Source: Ianthella basta
Lineage: Eukaryota; Porifera; Demospongiae; Verongiida; Ianthellidae
NCBI GenBank assembly: GCA_964019415.1
Contig: OZ025888.1
Location: forward strand, 1,203,383 to 1,267,382
Length of the DNA: 64,000 nucleotides
Reading direction: 5' to 3'
The notes beneath the pieces were generated by a model, which was not told where the DNA came from, made no database searches, and was given only the letters and a program-made list of their open reading frames with translations. Position 1 is the first letter of the stretch. Each line of letters opens with the position of its first letter. Both the position numbers and the translations under genes were made by a program. Positions 13,901 through 27,200 of this stretch are shown here, one piece after another.

Positions 13901-16900
13901 TGGAGAACCAAGCCATGCTCTTCAATAGGAAGTGCTCCAAGCCACGCAGATGCCCCTTTCTGCTGCGCCAGGATGGTAGCTGAATGAGTGGAACTTGTCA
14001 GTTGGCCGAGTGTTTCTTTCATGTCTTCTTCATTTCTACACTTGTTGGCATCTCTGACACATCTCTGTGCTCGTTTCTGTTGTGCTTCCGTCTCAAAGCC
14101 ACTCTCTTCGCTCTGCTTCAGGATGGACTTCACTAGCGGTTCTGTTACGGCAACTGAGTTTGATAACTCACGGCTTGCAACATCTGGCAGGACGGGGATT
14201 CCCAGGCCAAGTTTGATGGGCAGTGCGAAGAGCTTCCTGTCTGCATTGCTGATGGCCTGCTTTCCCGTTAAGGCTGGAAGAACCTTGTGACGGATGGCAT
14301 CTTCAACTGGTTGTAGCAGTGCCGATATGTCCTTTGTAGTCCTGACTAGAAACGACCACCTGTGCTTGATACTGAAGTTTAGGGCCGCGTATGCTGCATG
14401 GGGCTGAGAGGCTGCAATGTCGGCTAGACGTTCCAGTTCAGAGGTCCACTACTTCACTTTCTTGTCCACAAGAGCCTGTTTGAAAGCGCCGCCACCAACT
14501 GCTGAACCCAGATACCTTCCCCCCTCAGAGGAGACTTGGATCCCAGTGCCTTCAAAAGCTGCTTCTGCTTCCGCTAGGCAATGCTCCTTAACAACAAGAA
14601 GGGACTTCTGAGGGTTCGTGATGTACCCATAGTCGGGGCCAAGCTTCTGTAGCTTGTCCCACCAGCCCCTGAGACTCTTGATGGTTCCCCCAGCTGAAGA
14701 ATCATCTGCATACCAGAGCTGGTTAGCCTCATCCTGTAGATGTAGGATCAATGGGAGTATGCCAATGGCATCGCCATTGCTAGTGGGTCTCCTTGTGTCG
14801 TGCCTTCTCTGGAAGGGATGGTCTCGCCATCAATGAAGAGGGAAGGCTCTGATCTGTAGGTGTTCACTAGGACAGCTGCAAATGCAGGACATACACTTTG
14901 CACATTCATCAAAGTGGCTGTACGATTGAGACTGTTGAATGCATTTGATGCATCCACTAAGAGGATTCCTTCAGTGGTGTCCTGTTCAAACAGCTCATTG
15001 AGGGCATGGATTGCTGCTTCACAGCCACTGGGTTGTCCCACACATAGCTGGTGAGATCCAACTGCTGCCTGGATGTCCGCTCGAATAACTGAAAGAATAG
15101 CTCTGCTCATTATCCGCCTGGAGACTTCGCCAATGCCAATGGGCCTAACGCCTGGGCACTTGTCCAGAGCGATCAACCTGTTGGCAGTTAGGGGCTTCAG
15201 CGGGTCTGGATCCACGTAGGAAGAACAAATTCGCCGGGCAGTACCTGCCAGGGCTTCTCAAAGGTCGGATGAGGCTTTCTGAAAGGTGCAGCACATTCTT
15301 CTCCAAAGACACGAGTCAACACCAGATGGTCCAGCACTCCCATCCGTGCTCAGAGCTGCTTTCAGTATGATGAGACCGCTGATCTCATCAAAGAGACCTG
15401 GGTGTGTTGGAATGGGATTCAACATGGTGGGAGGGGGCAATGTGGTGGACAAAGGACGTGCCGGTGGGTGTTTCTCATGCAAAATGTCACGTACCGTTCT
15501 GTCTTCAATGACTTGGTCTAAGGGAAGCATACCTGCATGGCTCTCTTCTGTGATCAGACGTGTGGCAGCTTTAACCTTACCCATCATAATCAGTTCTGCA
15601 AAACGTCTGGCTTTGGCTGTGGATTGTAGAGGGGCTTTGGTGGCAGCTAGTCTCGCCTGGATTGATTTTGCTTCTTCGTAAAGTGTATGGAAATGACCAG
15701 CCTGCCATTCTTTCATTCTTCTTTCGATGCAGTTGCTGTGATCCTTGCTTCTTGAAGTTTTCGAGGGTTTCTGCAGCACTAGGGCTGGGAGAACCATGGC
15801 AGCTTTGATGGCCACTCCCTCAAGGGAAGAGGCCTCCGCGTATGCATTGAAGAGTCGTGCCATTTCACTGACAAACACTTTGCCTTGTTTCCCTGAGGGA
15901 ATCTTGAAAAGATTGTGTCTCCAGTGCACAATTTCACTGTAGATCGTGTCAATATCCTCTGCCACCTTGGCCCCCTCCATTTCACCCCATATGAAGTTAG
16001 GAGAGTGGGCCGGGGAGAACGGAGGGAGGGTATCTTCCATGTCGGGCTCATGTACGCGTTCGCCGTCAGCCGTCTCTGCCTCCCCTTCTTCCATAGGCCC
16101 ACTTACTGCTTCCTCTGTCATTTCGTTCCTGGAGCTGTGCTGATCATGTGCCGTATCGTACGTTTCCGATTGGGGGTCGGGGTCGGGGTCGGGGTCTACG
16201 TTACTACAAGAGCCGAGGCGTTTGGGCAAGCAGCTCGTACATCTCTTACCTTCTCGAACACAGATGCAATTTCGACAGGATCCATTTCTGTTACACCGAC
16301 AACAGGTCATCTTCCTTAAGCCCCAGGTATATGAGAGGGAGCGATTCTGTGCCGGTAAACCGATCAAGACTGGGATCAGATTCTCTCAGTTAGGATCGTT
16401 ACGCCATCTTTTTATTCACACGCTCGGTTAAACTTAAATTGCACTATTAGAATGATCATTGATTGGAGAAGAATAGTATGTACTTATATGGACTGCATGA
16501 ATGAGTACATGCATAAGCTATGTCCATTATTGATCATTCAGATGCATACTTGCATGGTCAGGAATTCATCACTGATGAGTACACTGGTATATGCATTTCT
16601 TCAGGCATCTTAGGCACATGTATTCTTATGTAACGAGCTAGCCTAAAGGAATTTCTCCAGCTAGCACTCCAATAATCCCCTGTTTGGTGTGGCTCACTCC
16701 TCTTGTTGTAATGTCCAATGCAGTGCATGATGCTGATGGAGACATTGTTCGGTGCAGATGGGCTAGTTCAGCTCAAAGTGAATGTGGTGGTGTGTGCCGG
16801 GCATTTTCAGCTACACTTAATCAGGTTTGTCCAACATGCAGTATTTGGAATGCAAAATTTAATGCAGAACATAACCTAGAAAGCACCAGTGTGAGAGATG

Positions 16901-18270
16901 CCCACATATAGTGGAATGAAAGTTGCTACAGGAGCTCATTACATAGAAAACAATCCTTGATGAAAATGCATGACATTGTAAGAATCATTATACAGAGCCT
17001 TCTAACCTGCACTGCTACATGAAGTTACATTATTTGTTGCTGCCAATGCTTGACAGTTGAATTGTTCTGGGTAAAGATATTGTAACATACAGTAACATAT
17101 AATTTGAATTTTATAGCATTCACAAGGGAAACTATTAGCAATGTTTGCATGCTCTTGAAAATGCTTAAGTATGATGTGGTGGCTGGAAACATCATAAGAG
17201 TGTGTCCGCAAACCCCAAAATAATCAATATGAGCACACTGTTACATGAATCTTAATGTGCTTTCCGTGATTGGCTAATTCACGATCATGCTTGTTGCTAG
17301 TATGTCACATTACTATAATTAGGTTAGGTTAGGTAATCTTATTTGACGTGGAAAGCCACTAGCCACAGGCTACTCCAAAGGCACCCACAACATAAAAGGA
17401 GAAAAAGGGTGGGATGAGGTAAATGAAAAAGATGCATAAGTGGGAAAAATTTGTGATTAGAGTTGAGTTAGATACATTTGTCAGATATTAGGTTAATAGA
17501 GCAAAATCATAATAGATAGCATTTGCCAACATTTACACATTCATTTGGCATCTGTGGACTTCCATGCAATCTAATGCAAGCATCTATCGTCTTAGTCTTG
17601 TTTTCATTCCTTTGGTCTCTGCTGCATTCAGGAGAACTGCAGACTCACATACAATGCCTATGGAAGCACTGGCTATTATGCTGTTGCTCTTCAAGTTGAG
17701 GACTTTATCTCATCATCATCCACAGTGGCAATGAGTAGTGTACCAGTTCAGTTCCTTGTACTAGTTGAACAAATTTCAATCCCGTATGGTGTGACTGCGC
17801 CAACATTTGTTGGAACCACTCCAGCGGATGGTTCCTTCATTACTGTTGGAAGCACTTACCAACAGCTAATCACTGCTAGAAGTGGAGGAAGTAGTGCATT
17901 GTAAGTAGACTGTTATACTAACTCTTTGTTGCAAAACCTGTGAGATACATACCAATTCTGTGGCTCTTCTTGTCCCACAACCTGCATGAAGTATTGCAGA
18001 TATATCCACTGTGTCCCCACTTGGTCTGCTGAGATCAGGACTAACAAATGGGAGCAGCAGCCAAGAGTCTTACATCACTGTGACATGGACACCCACTGCT
18101 TCCCAACAAGGAGCAAACATCTTCTGCTACACTGCTACTGACAATTATAGGTGTGTAGTGAAGAATTGGTAGCCTAAGGATGATTCTCGATATGACATTT
18201 AATGCTGTATATCATTCCATTCCACATTCTAGGTTTACTTCACAGCAGAGTTGCATCACTCTTGTAGTAG
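7906..18270 (+). CDS. Gene A exons 1-7: signal peptide and SHFRG N-terminal module
   Basis: Exon 1 starts MRTKSWEM and has a hydrophobic core LLLALIAVAMELAAA directly before SHFRGAIIQWRPVD. Exon 2 adds HRVAWANQGNC, a CRSGCSGD turn and CTDFSVAENW. Exon 3 adds TGNAWIS and GRINSSPTTAVSPVYRL. Exon 4 adds HDADGDIVRCRWA and SECGGVC. Exons 5-7 add NAYGSTGYYAVALQVEDF and CYTATDN. This ordered set is familiar from predicted secreted and membrane proteins of sponges, cnidarians and fish, but I know no named domain for it. Exon 6 uses an AAG acceptor at 17991, which keeps the frame. The even number of cysteines and the polar content indicate an extracellular disulphide-bonded module. Genes B and C lack it. 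Confidence 0.75.
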
Positions 18271-21200
18271 GTAGGCTGTATTGCAGAGGAGTGACAACTT
18301 ACAGCACAGAATCCTTGTGCGCCAGGTGTATATGCATAATATTATACAGTATGCTATACTGTTTCCTTAAAATGCTACTGGCACCAGCAGCTACCATGGC
18401 CATTTGCACATATATGTACATAATGGCATTTGCAAATATACACTGTCAATATAAAGGCCTGCATTTCAGCAAAGAATGCCCTACAAACAGCACTCTAAAT
18501 GTTTGTCTTCTTTTTACTGTTTCTTCTGAAATCTAAATATGCACCAGCTTCACTGCCATCTTCTCCACTCCAGCTCTATAGATCTAATTAATTCAAATGA
18601 TGGAATTATTGCTGCACACGAGGTGGTGAATGTTAGAGTGAACAGTCATGGTGCCTTGTTCTGTGACTGAGAAGCAGACCATTAATTCACAAAACCAATC
18701 CAGTTGTATGATGAAAGTCCTACTAAGATCAGGAATTGTAGCATATTGTTTCTAGTTTATAAGATATCTTGATTTTGAGCTGACCTTTTTATTTTAGGTG
18801 AGAGCGCAAACATAAATGTGACAAGAAATGACTCCCTGGTGTTGGAGTGTCAAGGGAGATCTGTGTCATGGAACAACTTCTCTGGTGTGGGCAACAGCAC
18901 TATTCTGTATACCAAGGCTAACGCTGATGGCATACAAACCTCCTGGCTGGTATATGATAATGTCACAAAATCTGAATCTTACATCTCATGCCATCGATCA
19001 GGTCAATACACAAAATATTACAATATCAAAGTATATGGTGAGTCACATTATTGATCACAAAGTATAATGTGGTGTTTTAGAATATTTTGAATCTTCATCA
19101 CAGAGCTTAAATTATCCAACATTGGTCTGTGATTCTTGCATGCATGTTCACTGAACACAACTAGGCACATAAGCAGGACTGTGTACATATATATGTAAGA
19201 TGGTTGGCACATGGGTAGGTTCTTCAACAGCCACAGCTGAATACGTGCACAGGTTTTTTATTGGCTATTCTTGCACAACTTAGTTGTAATGCATGCCTGC
19301 GCTATGTCAAGTTCAGGCTAAACTCAGGAGCAAAATTGTTTGCACTTGAGACCTATGCATTTGATAGAATTCAATACTATTAATAGGAGTGGCATATACA
19401 CTAAACAGTAAATCCACCGAGCTATTTGTACTGTAATTATGGATATCTAAAAATATAACCCATTTGCACATGTGTTATGAGAAATTGCAGTAATGCTTTG
19501 AATATCCAACACATAAATAAGTTTAGAAATGTATAAATCTACTACAGGCAACTTGAGATAATACCAGCACTAGCACAATTATGTGTCTCCAAGACTTAGT
19601 CTTCCCTTCTCCTCCAGCAAATTGTATACAGGAATAATTGTATAGGTCTCAGTGGCTAGTGTGTGTAGTGTGTGTGTGTCAGTGATTTCTAGTGAGTGTG
19701 TGTGGGAAGCTCTTCCAAAGCCTCTGACGTCCACATCTTGTGGGCCCAGAAAAGCCTCTCATTGATTTATTAATTTCTGCTATTAAATTATTAAATAATA
19801 TAGCTGTGCAAATTTAGTGTCACAGTAGTGATGTAATAGTGTATAGTGTGTGAAAATGGCATTGTTGACAACCTTACTTGCAGCACCCCCATCAAATGTG
19901 ACCATCACTGACTCAGGACTCACTGCAAACACAGTAAGGCTCAACTATCCTACCACCCTGACCTGTTCTGCCTCCGGCACTTCCCCCCTCCAGTACCAGT
20001 GGTACAAAGCAACCAATTCTTGGTCGTCCAGGTACCCTTTATCAGGTGCAAACTCTACTAACTATGCAGTTACTGTAACATCTGCCCAGATGAGTGATGC
20101 AGGAATATACACTTGTGAAGTATCCAACTGGGCAGGGAAGGATGAAGGAATGTACACACTGAGGGTGCAAGGTATGAAGCATTTATTGTTTATGAATATA
20201 CTTAAAAATTATTTTTGAAACTGATAAAGTTAACGGTAACATTTGAGCATATCATGCACTAATATTAGTGCATGATATGCTGGATATTTGATACAGGCAA
20301 TCACATGGTCTGTTTGACCTAAGCAGTCGGTCTCGTGCAGTATTGCATATAGATGCATCAATTGATGGTGCAATAGCCTCACTAATATGTCATTTGTCTG
20401 TAGTATCAAGGCTGAAAGTGTGCTGATTCTATTGATGATGTCTATGGCCTATAACTTCACAGCACATACATTAATTGCACTGCACTGCATTGGATCTCTT
20501 TAGTACAAATTATCTTCCCCCTTGTGCTGTAATGTACCAATTGAACCTTAATTCTGCAAATCCTTCTCTTGTCCTTGCAGAATCCCCTTCAAATGTGCAC
20601 ATTTCTGCCTCAAACACGAGATCAAACACTGTGCGGTTGGGGTACTCTACCACCCTGTATTGCTCCGTCTCCAGGGGAACTAGCCCTCTTCAGTACAAGT
20701 GGTATCGCAATGGTATTATTATACCTGGGGAGACTTACAACAGGTACACAATCTACAATACTCAGTTCAGCAATGCAGGGCGGTACACTTGTGAAGTGTC
20801 TAACTGGGTTGGGAGGAGCAGTGGATCATACTTTCTGGGAGTGCAAGGTAAATTTTCATAAAAATAGCTAGCAACTTCAATCCCCCTTTAGAATTGACAA
20901 TTTCCTTCACTACCTTGCATGAGCATGCCAACATCTTGATCTATATATTGCATTGAGGAATGTTAAAATGATGGTACTGTAACAGGTGTTACAGACCGTG
21001 CTGGTCCTGCAATGTCTGATACAATGACTGCCTTATGCATGCACAATGTGACTGTCAGTTACCTGTGTGCCTCCTGCGACTGCATGTGTTCCTTTAATCC
21101 TGGCTGATATTGTACATAAGTGTTACCAGAAGGAGACTCCAGCCAACAGGGCTACTGTAGCATCACTATATATTAGTGTAGTGTTTTGCATGCATTTAAT

Positions 21201-24200
21201 CTTGCTGTGCATACTAGTACACTTGTTATACATTCCTTACATTTCTACATGTAGCGTATCCTTCAAATGTACAAATCAGTGACACTGGGTTGATCTCGAG
21301 AACAGTGGCACTAGAAGCAAGTGCCATTCTGTCTTGCTCCTCATCCGCCACCTCACCCAGCTACCAGTGGTACCATAATGGTATTTACATATCAGGTGCT
21401 AGATCCCAGTGGTACACAGTCAGTTCTGCTAACTTCAGTGATGCAGGACAGTACATGTGTGAGGTGTCCAATATAGTGGGGACTGGCAGAGGAACATACG
21501 AGCTAAGGGTGCAAGGTATTTATGTTTGGAGCATGTCATGTAATTATATTGCACACACTCATGTGCACATACTGTTAAAGTGTGTTCTGTTGCTCAAGAC
21601 ATGGGATCCCTAGCTGCAAATGTGTAGCATTTATTTGAACAAAAATTATAGTAATATTTAATTGCATGTAAATGTCCCAGAAAGGAATCTATTATTAAAT
21701 ACGTAAATGTAACAAGGATTACTACTGAAATTAAGTACAATAATAAAGATTGAATTAAAATTATAATTAATTTGAATAAACCAAACACTACACCTAAGCA
21801 GACTCCCAAGCAGAGCTCTGCTCCGCAAAATGAAGACAATTAGTTTTTCAAGTAAATTATTCTAATGTCTATATGATTATGTTTGTAAGGACTGGTGGAA
21901 AATGGGAATACTGGAGCCCCTTCTTTATCCTTCTTTGCCTCTGCCAAGAGCTTAAGAGATTAGTTCCTATCTAGCTACGGTAAAGCAATTTAGACATAGT
22001 AAATGCAGTTGTTTGATTTCATCTTTGATCACTTGCAGCGATCCCATCAAATGTGATCATCAATAACAGTGCACTAACTTTGAACACAGTACGACTGGGG
22101 ATACAGACCACCTTCACTTGCTCGGCAAGTGGCACAGGCCCACTACGTTATCAGTGGTACCACAATGCCTCTAGGATATACTGGGCAACATCTGCTAACT
22201 ACAGAGCCCCTTCTACCAGCTACAGCAGTGCTGGAGTATACACATGTGTAGTGTCTAACTGGGCTGGAGAGGACAATGGAACTTACACACTGAAGGTGCA
22301 AGGTGAGAATCAGGAATGTGCTGTGAAAACCCTAATACTAAGTGTAAATTTAAATATTTGCTGCTATGGGAAGCTAAATAATGTAATATTATAGAATGAG
22401 TCCTTTCAATTGACATGGCCACGTTTATGGTATGTTACATCCATATATGTACATAATTCTCAGTTCTGTAGCAGATTCTGTTAAGCACAAGCATGCGCAA
22501 TTTCTTCCATCTAGCCACCAGCTTTATACTTGTCGTGTTGTCCCCATTCCCAATGCATGTCTTTCTCCTATGCTTGTCGTGCACTTGACTGCATTTCTCA
22601 CATGCATATTGCAAACATTTGCAGCTCCTCCATCGGCTGTCAGAATCACTGACTCTGGACTAAACTCAAGAGCAATAGGATTAAGGGGCTATGTCACTCT
22701 GTACTGCTCCTCATCTGGCACCTCACCCAGCTACAAGTGGTACCACAATGGCAGTTACATATCAGGCACATATCAATACACAATCAGCTATGCTCAGTTC
22801 AGATCTGCAGGGCTGTACAGGTGTGAAGTGTCCAATATAGTAGGGATGGATAGTGGAACATACCAACTGCGGGTACAAGGTATGAGAATGTTGTGTAATG
22901 TGCATGCATGCAAATGTATTTATATACCAGTGCATTGTTGTAATTCTGGCCTATACGTTTTTAACTGTATGACCTTAACTGTAATTTGCCGAGTAACTGC
23001 ACACAAACTGCTACTTAGAGTGTGATGATCACATTCAATTGAATATTGTTCTGTTCTCCTCCACAGCTCAGCCCACTATAACAGTTATGAACACTTCAGC
23101 TCTGAACAACGAAATCATTGCTTACAGAACAAGGTCTACCTCAGTTACCATCAGCTGTACAGCCATTGGAGATGTTAGCTCTGTCGCATTTCAGTGGACA
23201 CTGAATGGTGGATACGTTCCTAGTAGCAGAACATCTGCTATCAACAGTGGTGAGCATGTAATTGGTCGGTTGCACATTTCTCCTGTCAGACCCACCCATG
23301 GAGGCACCTACAGGTGTTCCACTAGCAACCTTGTTGGCAGCGACAGGCAGTATCTGACTCTAAGAGTTGTAGGTAGGTGTTGGCATTTTATATTGCACAG
23401 AGTGTATAAGACATAACATTTTTAATAGCAGACCCAGATTACATGGTCATTACTTGGTATGTTTATCTTCTTGCAGACCCTCCAATTGTCAATGCCATCA
23501 GGGTGAATGGCAGTGGTGTGGGAGGAGTTGTTTATGCTCTCAATGGCACAATGAGCAACTTTGGCTGTGCCACGAGTGGCACTCATCCTCTCAGCACCAG
23601 TTGGATACTGCAGACTACTAAAGGAGTGGAGACTAGAGCAAGCTCAACATTCAACAGCATCCTTATGCAAGATGATGAAGGAAATTACACCTGTGTAGTA
23701 AACAATTTTGGAGATGGACTCAATGACAGTGCTACTGTGGTAGTGAAAGTGTTTGGTGAGCAGATCCTGATCTTTGTCTGAGGACTGCATGTGTTACGCG
23801 CATACCTCCAATCTGCGCAAACCTCCAACTATTGCCCACGTGACCATGCACTGATATCATGTATACTAGTACATACATACATAACTGCACATACATGCAC
23901 ATGTATATACAGTTGGTGTGTTTCTATAGCTAGCTCCTTGGGAAGTTTCATACCTGATACAACATATATTTTAATTTGTTGCCATCTGTCCCATTACAGA
24001 TCCTATTAGTTTGACATCGAATACAATGTTAACAATAAAGCATGATGAGAATGATCAGGTCACTCTGAGGTGTGCCTTCTTCAAAGACCCAGATGACCCA
24101 GATCCTTTCCCACAAGTGACATGGAATGGACCTTCAGTGAATACAAGGAGACCTGCCACCGAAACTACCCAGAATGGCTATGAGAGCACTTTCACCTTTA

Positions 24201-27200
24201 CAGCCACCAGAAATCACCATGGCAGGTTAACATGCTCCGTGAATGATGTCGGATTTGGAGTCATTCAAGCAGTGTTTCAGTTGACAGTTTACTGTGAGCT
24301 TCAATTAATAGTCCATTCAGGCAAATAAATGCTGGTAATACAATACTAATAGCATTATGAAACTGCTTTCATTGCACGTAAATTTGTTGTAGATGTACTG
24401 TATGCTTCATACATTAGCTATACTGTATAATATAATCTTGTATAACTGCAATGAATCTTTATTCCCTGCCTGCATGCAGATCCACCAACTGGAATTACTC
24501 TACAACCAACTAGCCCCTCAGTCAGCATTGGCTCCTCCGCTAACTTCACCTGCACTGGCCATGGTCGACCTCCTCCTGAGTTCACCTTCACAAGGAGACT
24601 CCCTGATGGGACAGAGCAAAGAATGTCTGGGGCCACATTTGTGCTGCAGGCCTCTTCAAAGGAAGAAATTGGGAACAACTTGTTGACCTGCTCTGCTACC
24701 AACTCAAAATATCTTGCACCTGTACCTTCAGCAAGTCACAGCATCACTATCAAGGGTGAGTAAACCCTAGGGGATTGCTCAAAGTTGTCAAGTATAGCAA
24801 TATAGTGATTTATGCTTGCAAGTGTATAATTTATACTAATACACTGCATGGATGAATGCATTCTTAGGTGTTCCTGAAGTGGTAAACTCTGAGACAGTTG
24901 AAGTCACCCACAGATCATTCACAAGTGTGTCACTGAAGTGGAACCAGCCACAGGACAACTTTGACACAGTTCAGAATTACCATTTTAAGCTTGGAAAGTG
25001 TGAAACAAGTAATCCCAATGATAATCCATGCCAGCTGGTCCGCAGCGAGCGGACCCATTCTAGATATCCTGTTTATACCCTGAGGAGGCTAAGCCCATTC
25101 ACAACCTATACATTGGAGATAGCAGCACACAATAGGGTTGGTCCTGGACCCTACTCCAATGTTGTTGTAATACAGACAGTTCGACAAGGTTAGCTATTAT
25201 TATTGTATTTCTGCATGGCAATGGACTCTGGCAAATCTGAGTTTGTCAGTTAGCCCTTGTGACGTCTGAATATATCTTTCCCCTCATGCAGATGAAGCTA
25301 CAGTAAGGAACTTTACTGCCCTTTTTCAAGAAGATGCCATTGTCCTCCTCCAGTGGCATGCTGATGTTAACCTTACACAGGCTAGCACTGCATTCAGTTA
25401 CTTCAGTTTGACTCGCCTGCACCAAGGGTCCCTTGAAGAAGAGAATGTCACCCTTACTTTGAATGATGCCCTTTGCCCCAATAGCACCACACAGACAAGC
25501 TTCTGCTTTGAGTGGAATGGATTTGCAGCTGGTGCAGTCTATTCTGTATGGATTGAGATGGTGTACTCCTATCCAGCCACTGGAGGAAGAGTGATTCTTA
25601 CAGTGACTAACCCAAAAGGTCTTATAGTGCACTAACATGGCTTTGGTGTGCATATAGCAGACTGAGTGTTTTATACTGCATGAATGTTCAGTGTATGACA
25701 TTCTGTATATATGTAGCAAGTGTCAGAAACTGCCTCATGCCTCACTGTACTGATCAGACATACCTATGCGAAATTACACAGTATGATTGCATAATGCTAC
25801 GTATATCTCTTGCAGTGTGACTCACATGAAGTTTGAATTGTATGTATTCTGACTGCAGAAAATGGAATATCAGTGCCTGTTGTGGCAGGAGGTGGTGGAG
25901 CTGGGTTGTTTGCAATTCTACTGCTTTTCATTATTGTAGTGATCCCAATCATTGTGGTTGTTTGCAAAAGGAAGAGAAGGTCTGTGTGAATCATTTGAAT
26001 GTTCTGAGATGCACTGGAAAAAGTAGATACAGTACTTAGTCTACCTTCTATTTTATGAGTGTGTAAAAATTAATGGTGATATGTATGGTCTATTCTCAAT
26101 TCATTTCTGCTATCCTGTTATTCTATAAGGATGAGGAGAACGGAAAAGCATGCAAATGAAGAGGAAGATGGAACCAACTGCAGCAACACTGCAAGGAGCA
26201 ATGAGTATGCAAAAGAAAGTTTCATGTTGGACCAATCGCGGGCCAAAATTACCCCATCTGCAGAAGTCAGTAATCCTTATCAGCCTCTTGATGTGGAAGG
26301 ACTTGCTCACACCTCTAGCTACGCTTCTTACAGCTTTGGACCAACTCCGAAAAGCAGTGAACCAGAGACTCATGTGACAAAAGAGTCATCCAGTAAAGGC
26401 GGACCCAAGAAGGAGAAGAAAGAGAAAGCAGGTGATCCAAATTCTGGCAGACAACCGGACCCAGACTATGCAGTTCCTTCTGAGGTTATGGCTGAGTACA
26501 CAGCTGGTGAGATAATTTATGTGGAGCCAGAGGATGAACTTGCAGAGGAACATGCCAAGGTGAAAGAAACAGGTGGGAAAGCAAGCAGCACTGCCACCAG
26601 TGGAGCAACCCCACCTAGAAGTGGTAAGCAAAAGAAGAAGGCTCTGCAGCCTCCTGCCAACATGAAGGAAACACTGCCTTCCACAACTAAGCCTCAGAGT
26701 TCCACACAGCAAACTGTGACACCACCTCAGAAGCCTACTGCCAACAAGAAGCAAGCACCACCCTCCACTCCCAAGCCACAGAATCCAAAACAGCAAACAG
26801 CTACAGGGTCAAATCCTGCAGCAAATATGACATCTACATCACCTCCACAGCCAAGTGGTTTTCGAGTTGCAGAAACACCACCTTCGCTCTCTGCTAAGCC
26901 ACAGAAGCCCAAACAGCAAACAGCTGTGGATACAAATGCTCCAGCAAGCGTTCCAACAGCATCACCTCTGCAGCGAAGTGCCTCCCGAGTCTCAGAAGGA
27001 CAAGATAAGAGCACACAACCAAAACCAAAAAAGCAAAGCTTGGAGGCACCAGCTGTGGCTCTGAAGAGGTCAACCTCCTCTGTAAAGCCTCCTCAAGAAG
27101 GTAAGATCACACAGTCAGACCCTGCTGACCCTGCCAAAAGGGGGAGTACACAGCTCAGCCGTGCTGATTCTAAATTAGGAGTTGCAGTGAAGCCAAAGAC

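Noticed and set aside
17318-17334. TTAGG repeats as telomeric DNA
   Set aside because: Only three units in an intron; more likely the tail of a small retroposed fragment or chance.
24393-24702. Alternative frames over the Ig exon at 24480-24755
   Set aside because: The frame chosen has the Ig cysteines and both splice phases; the others are shadows.
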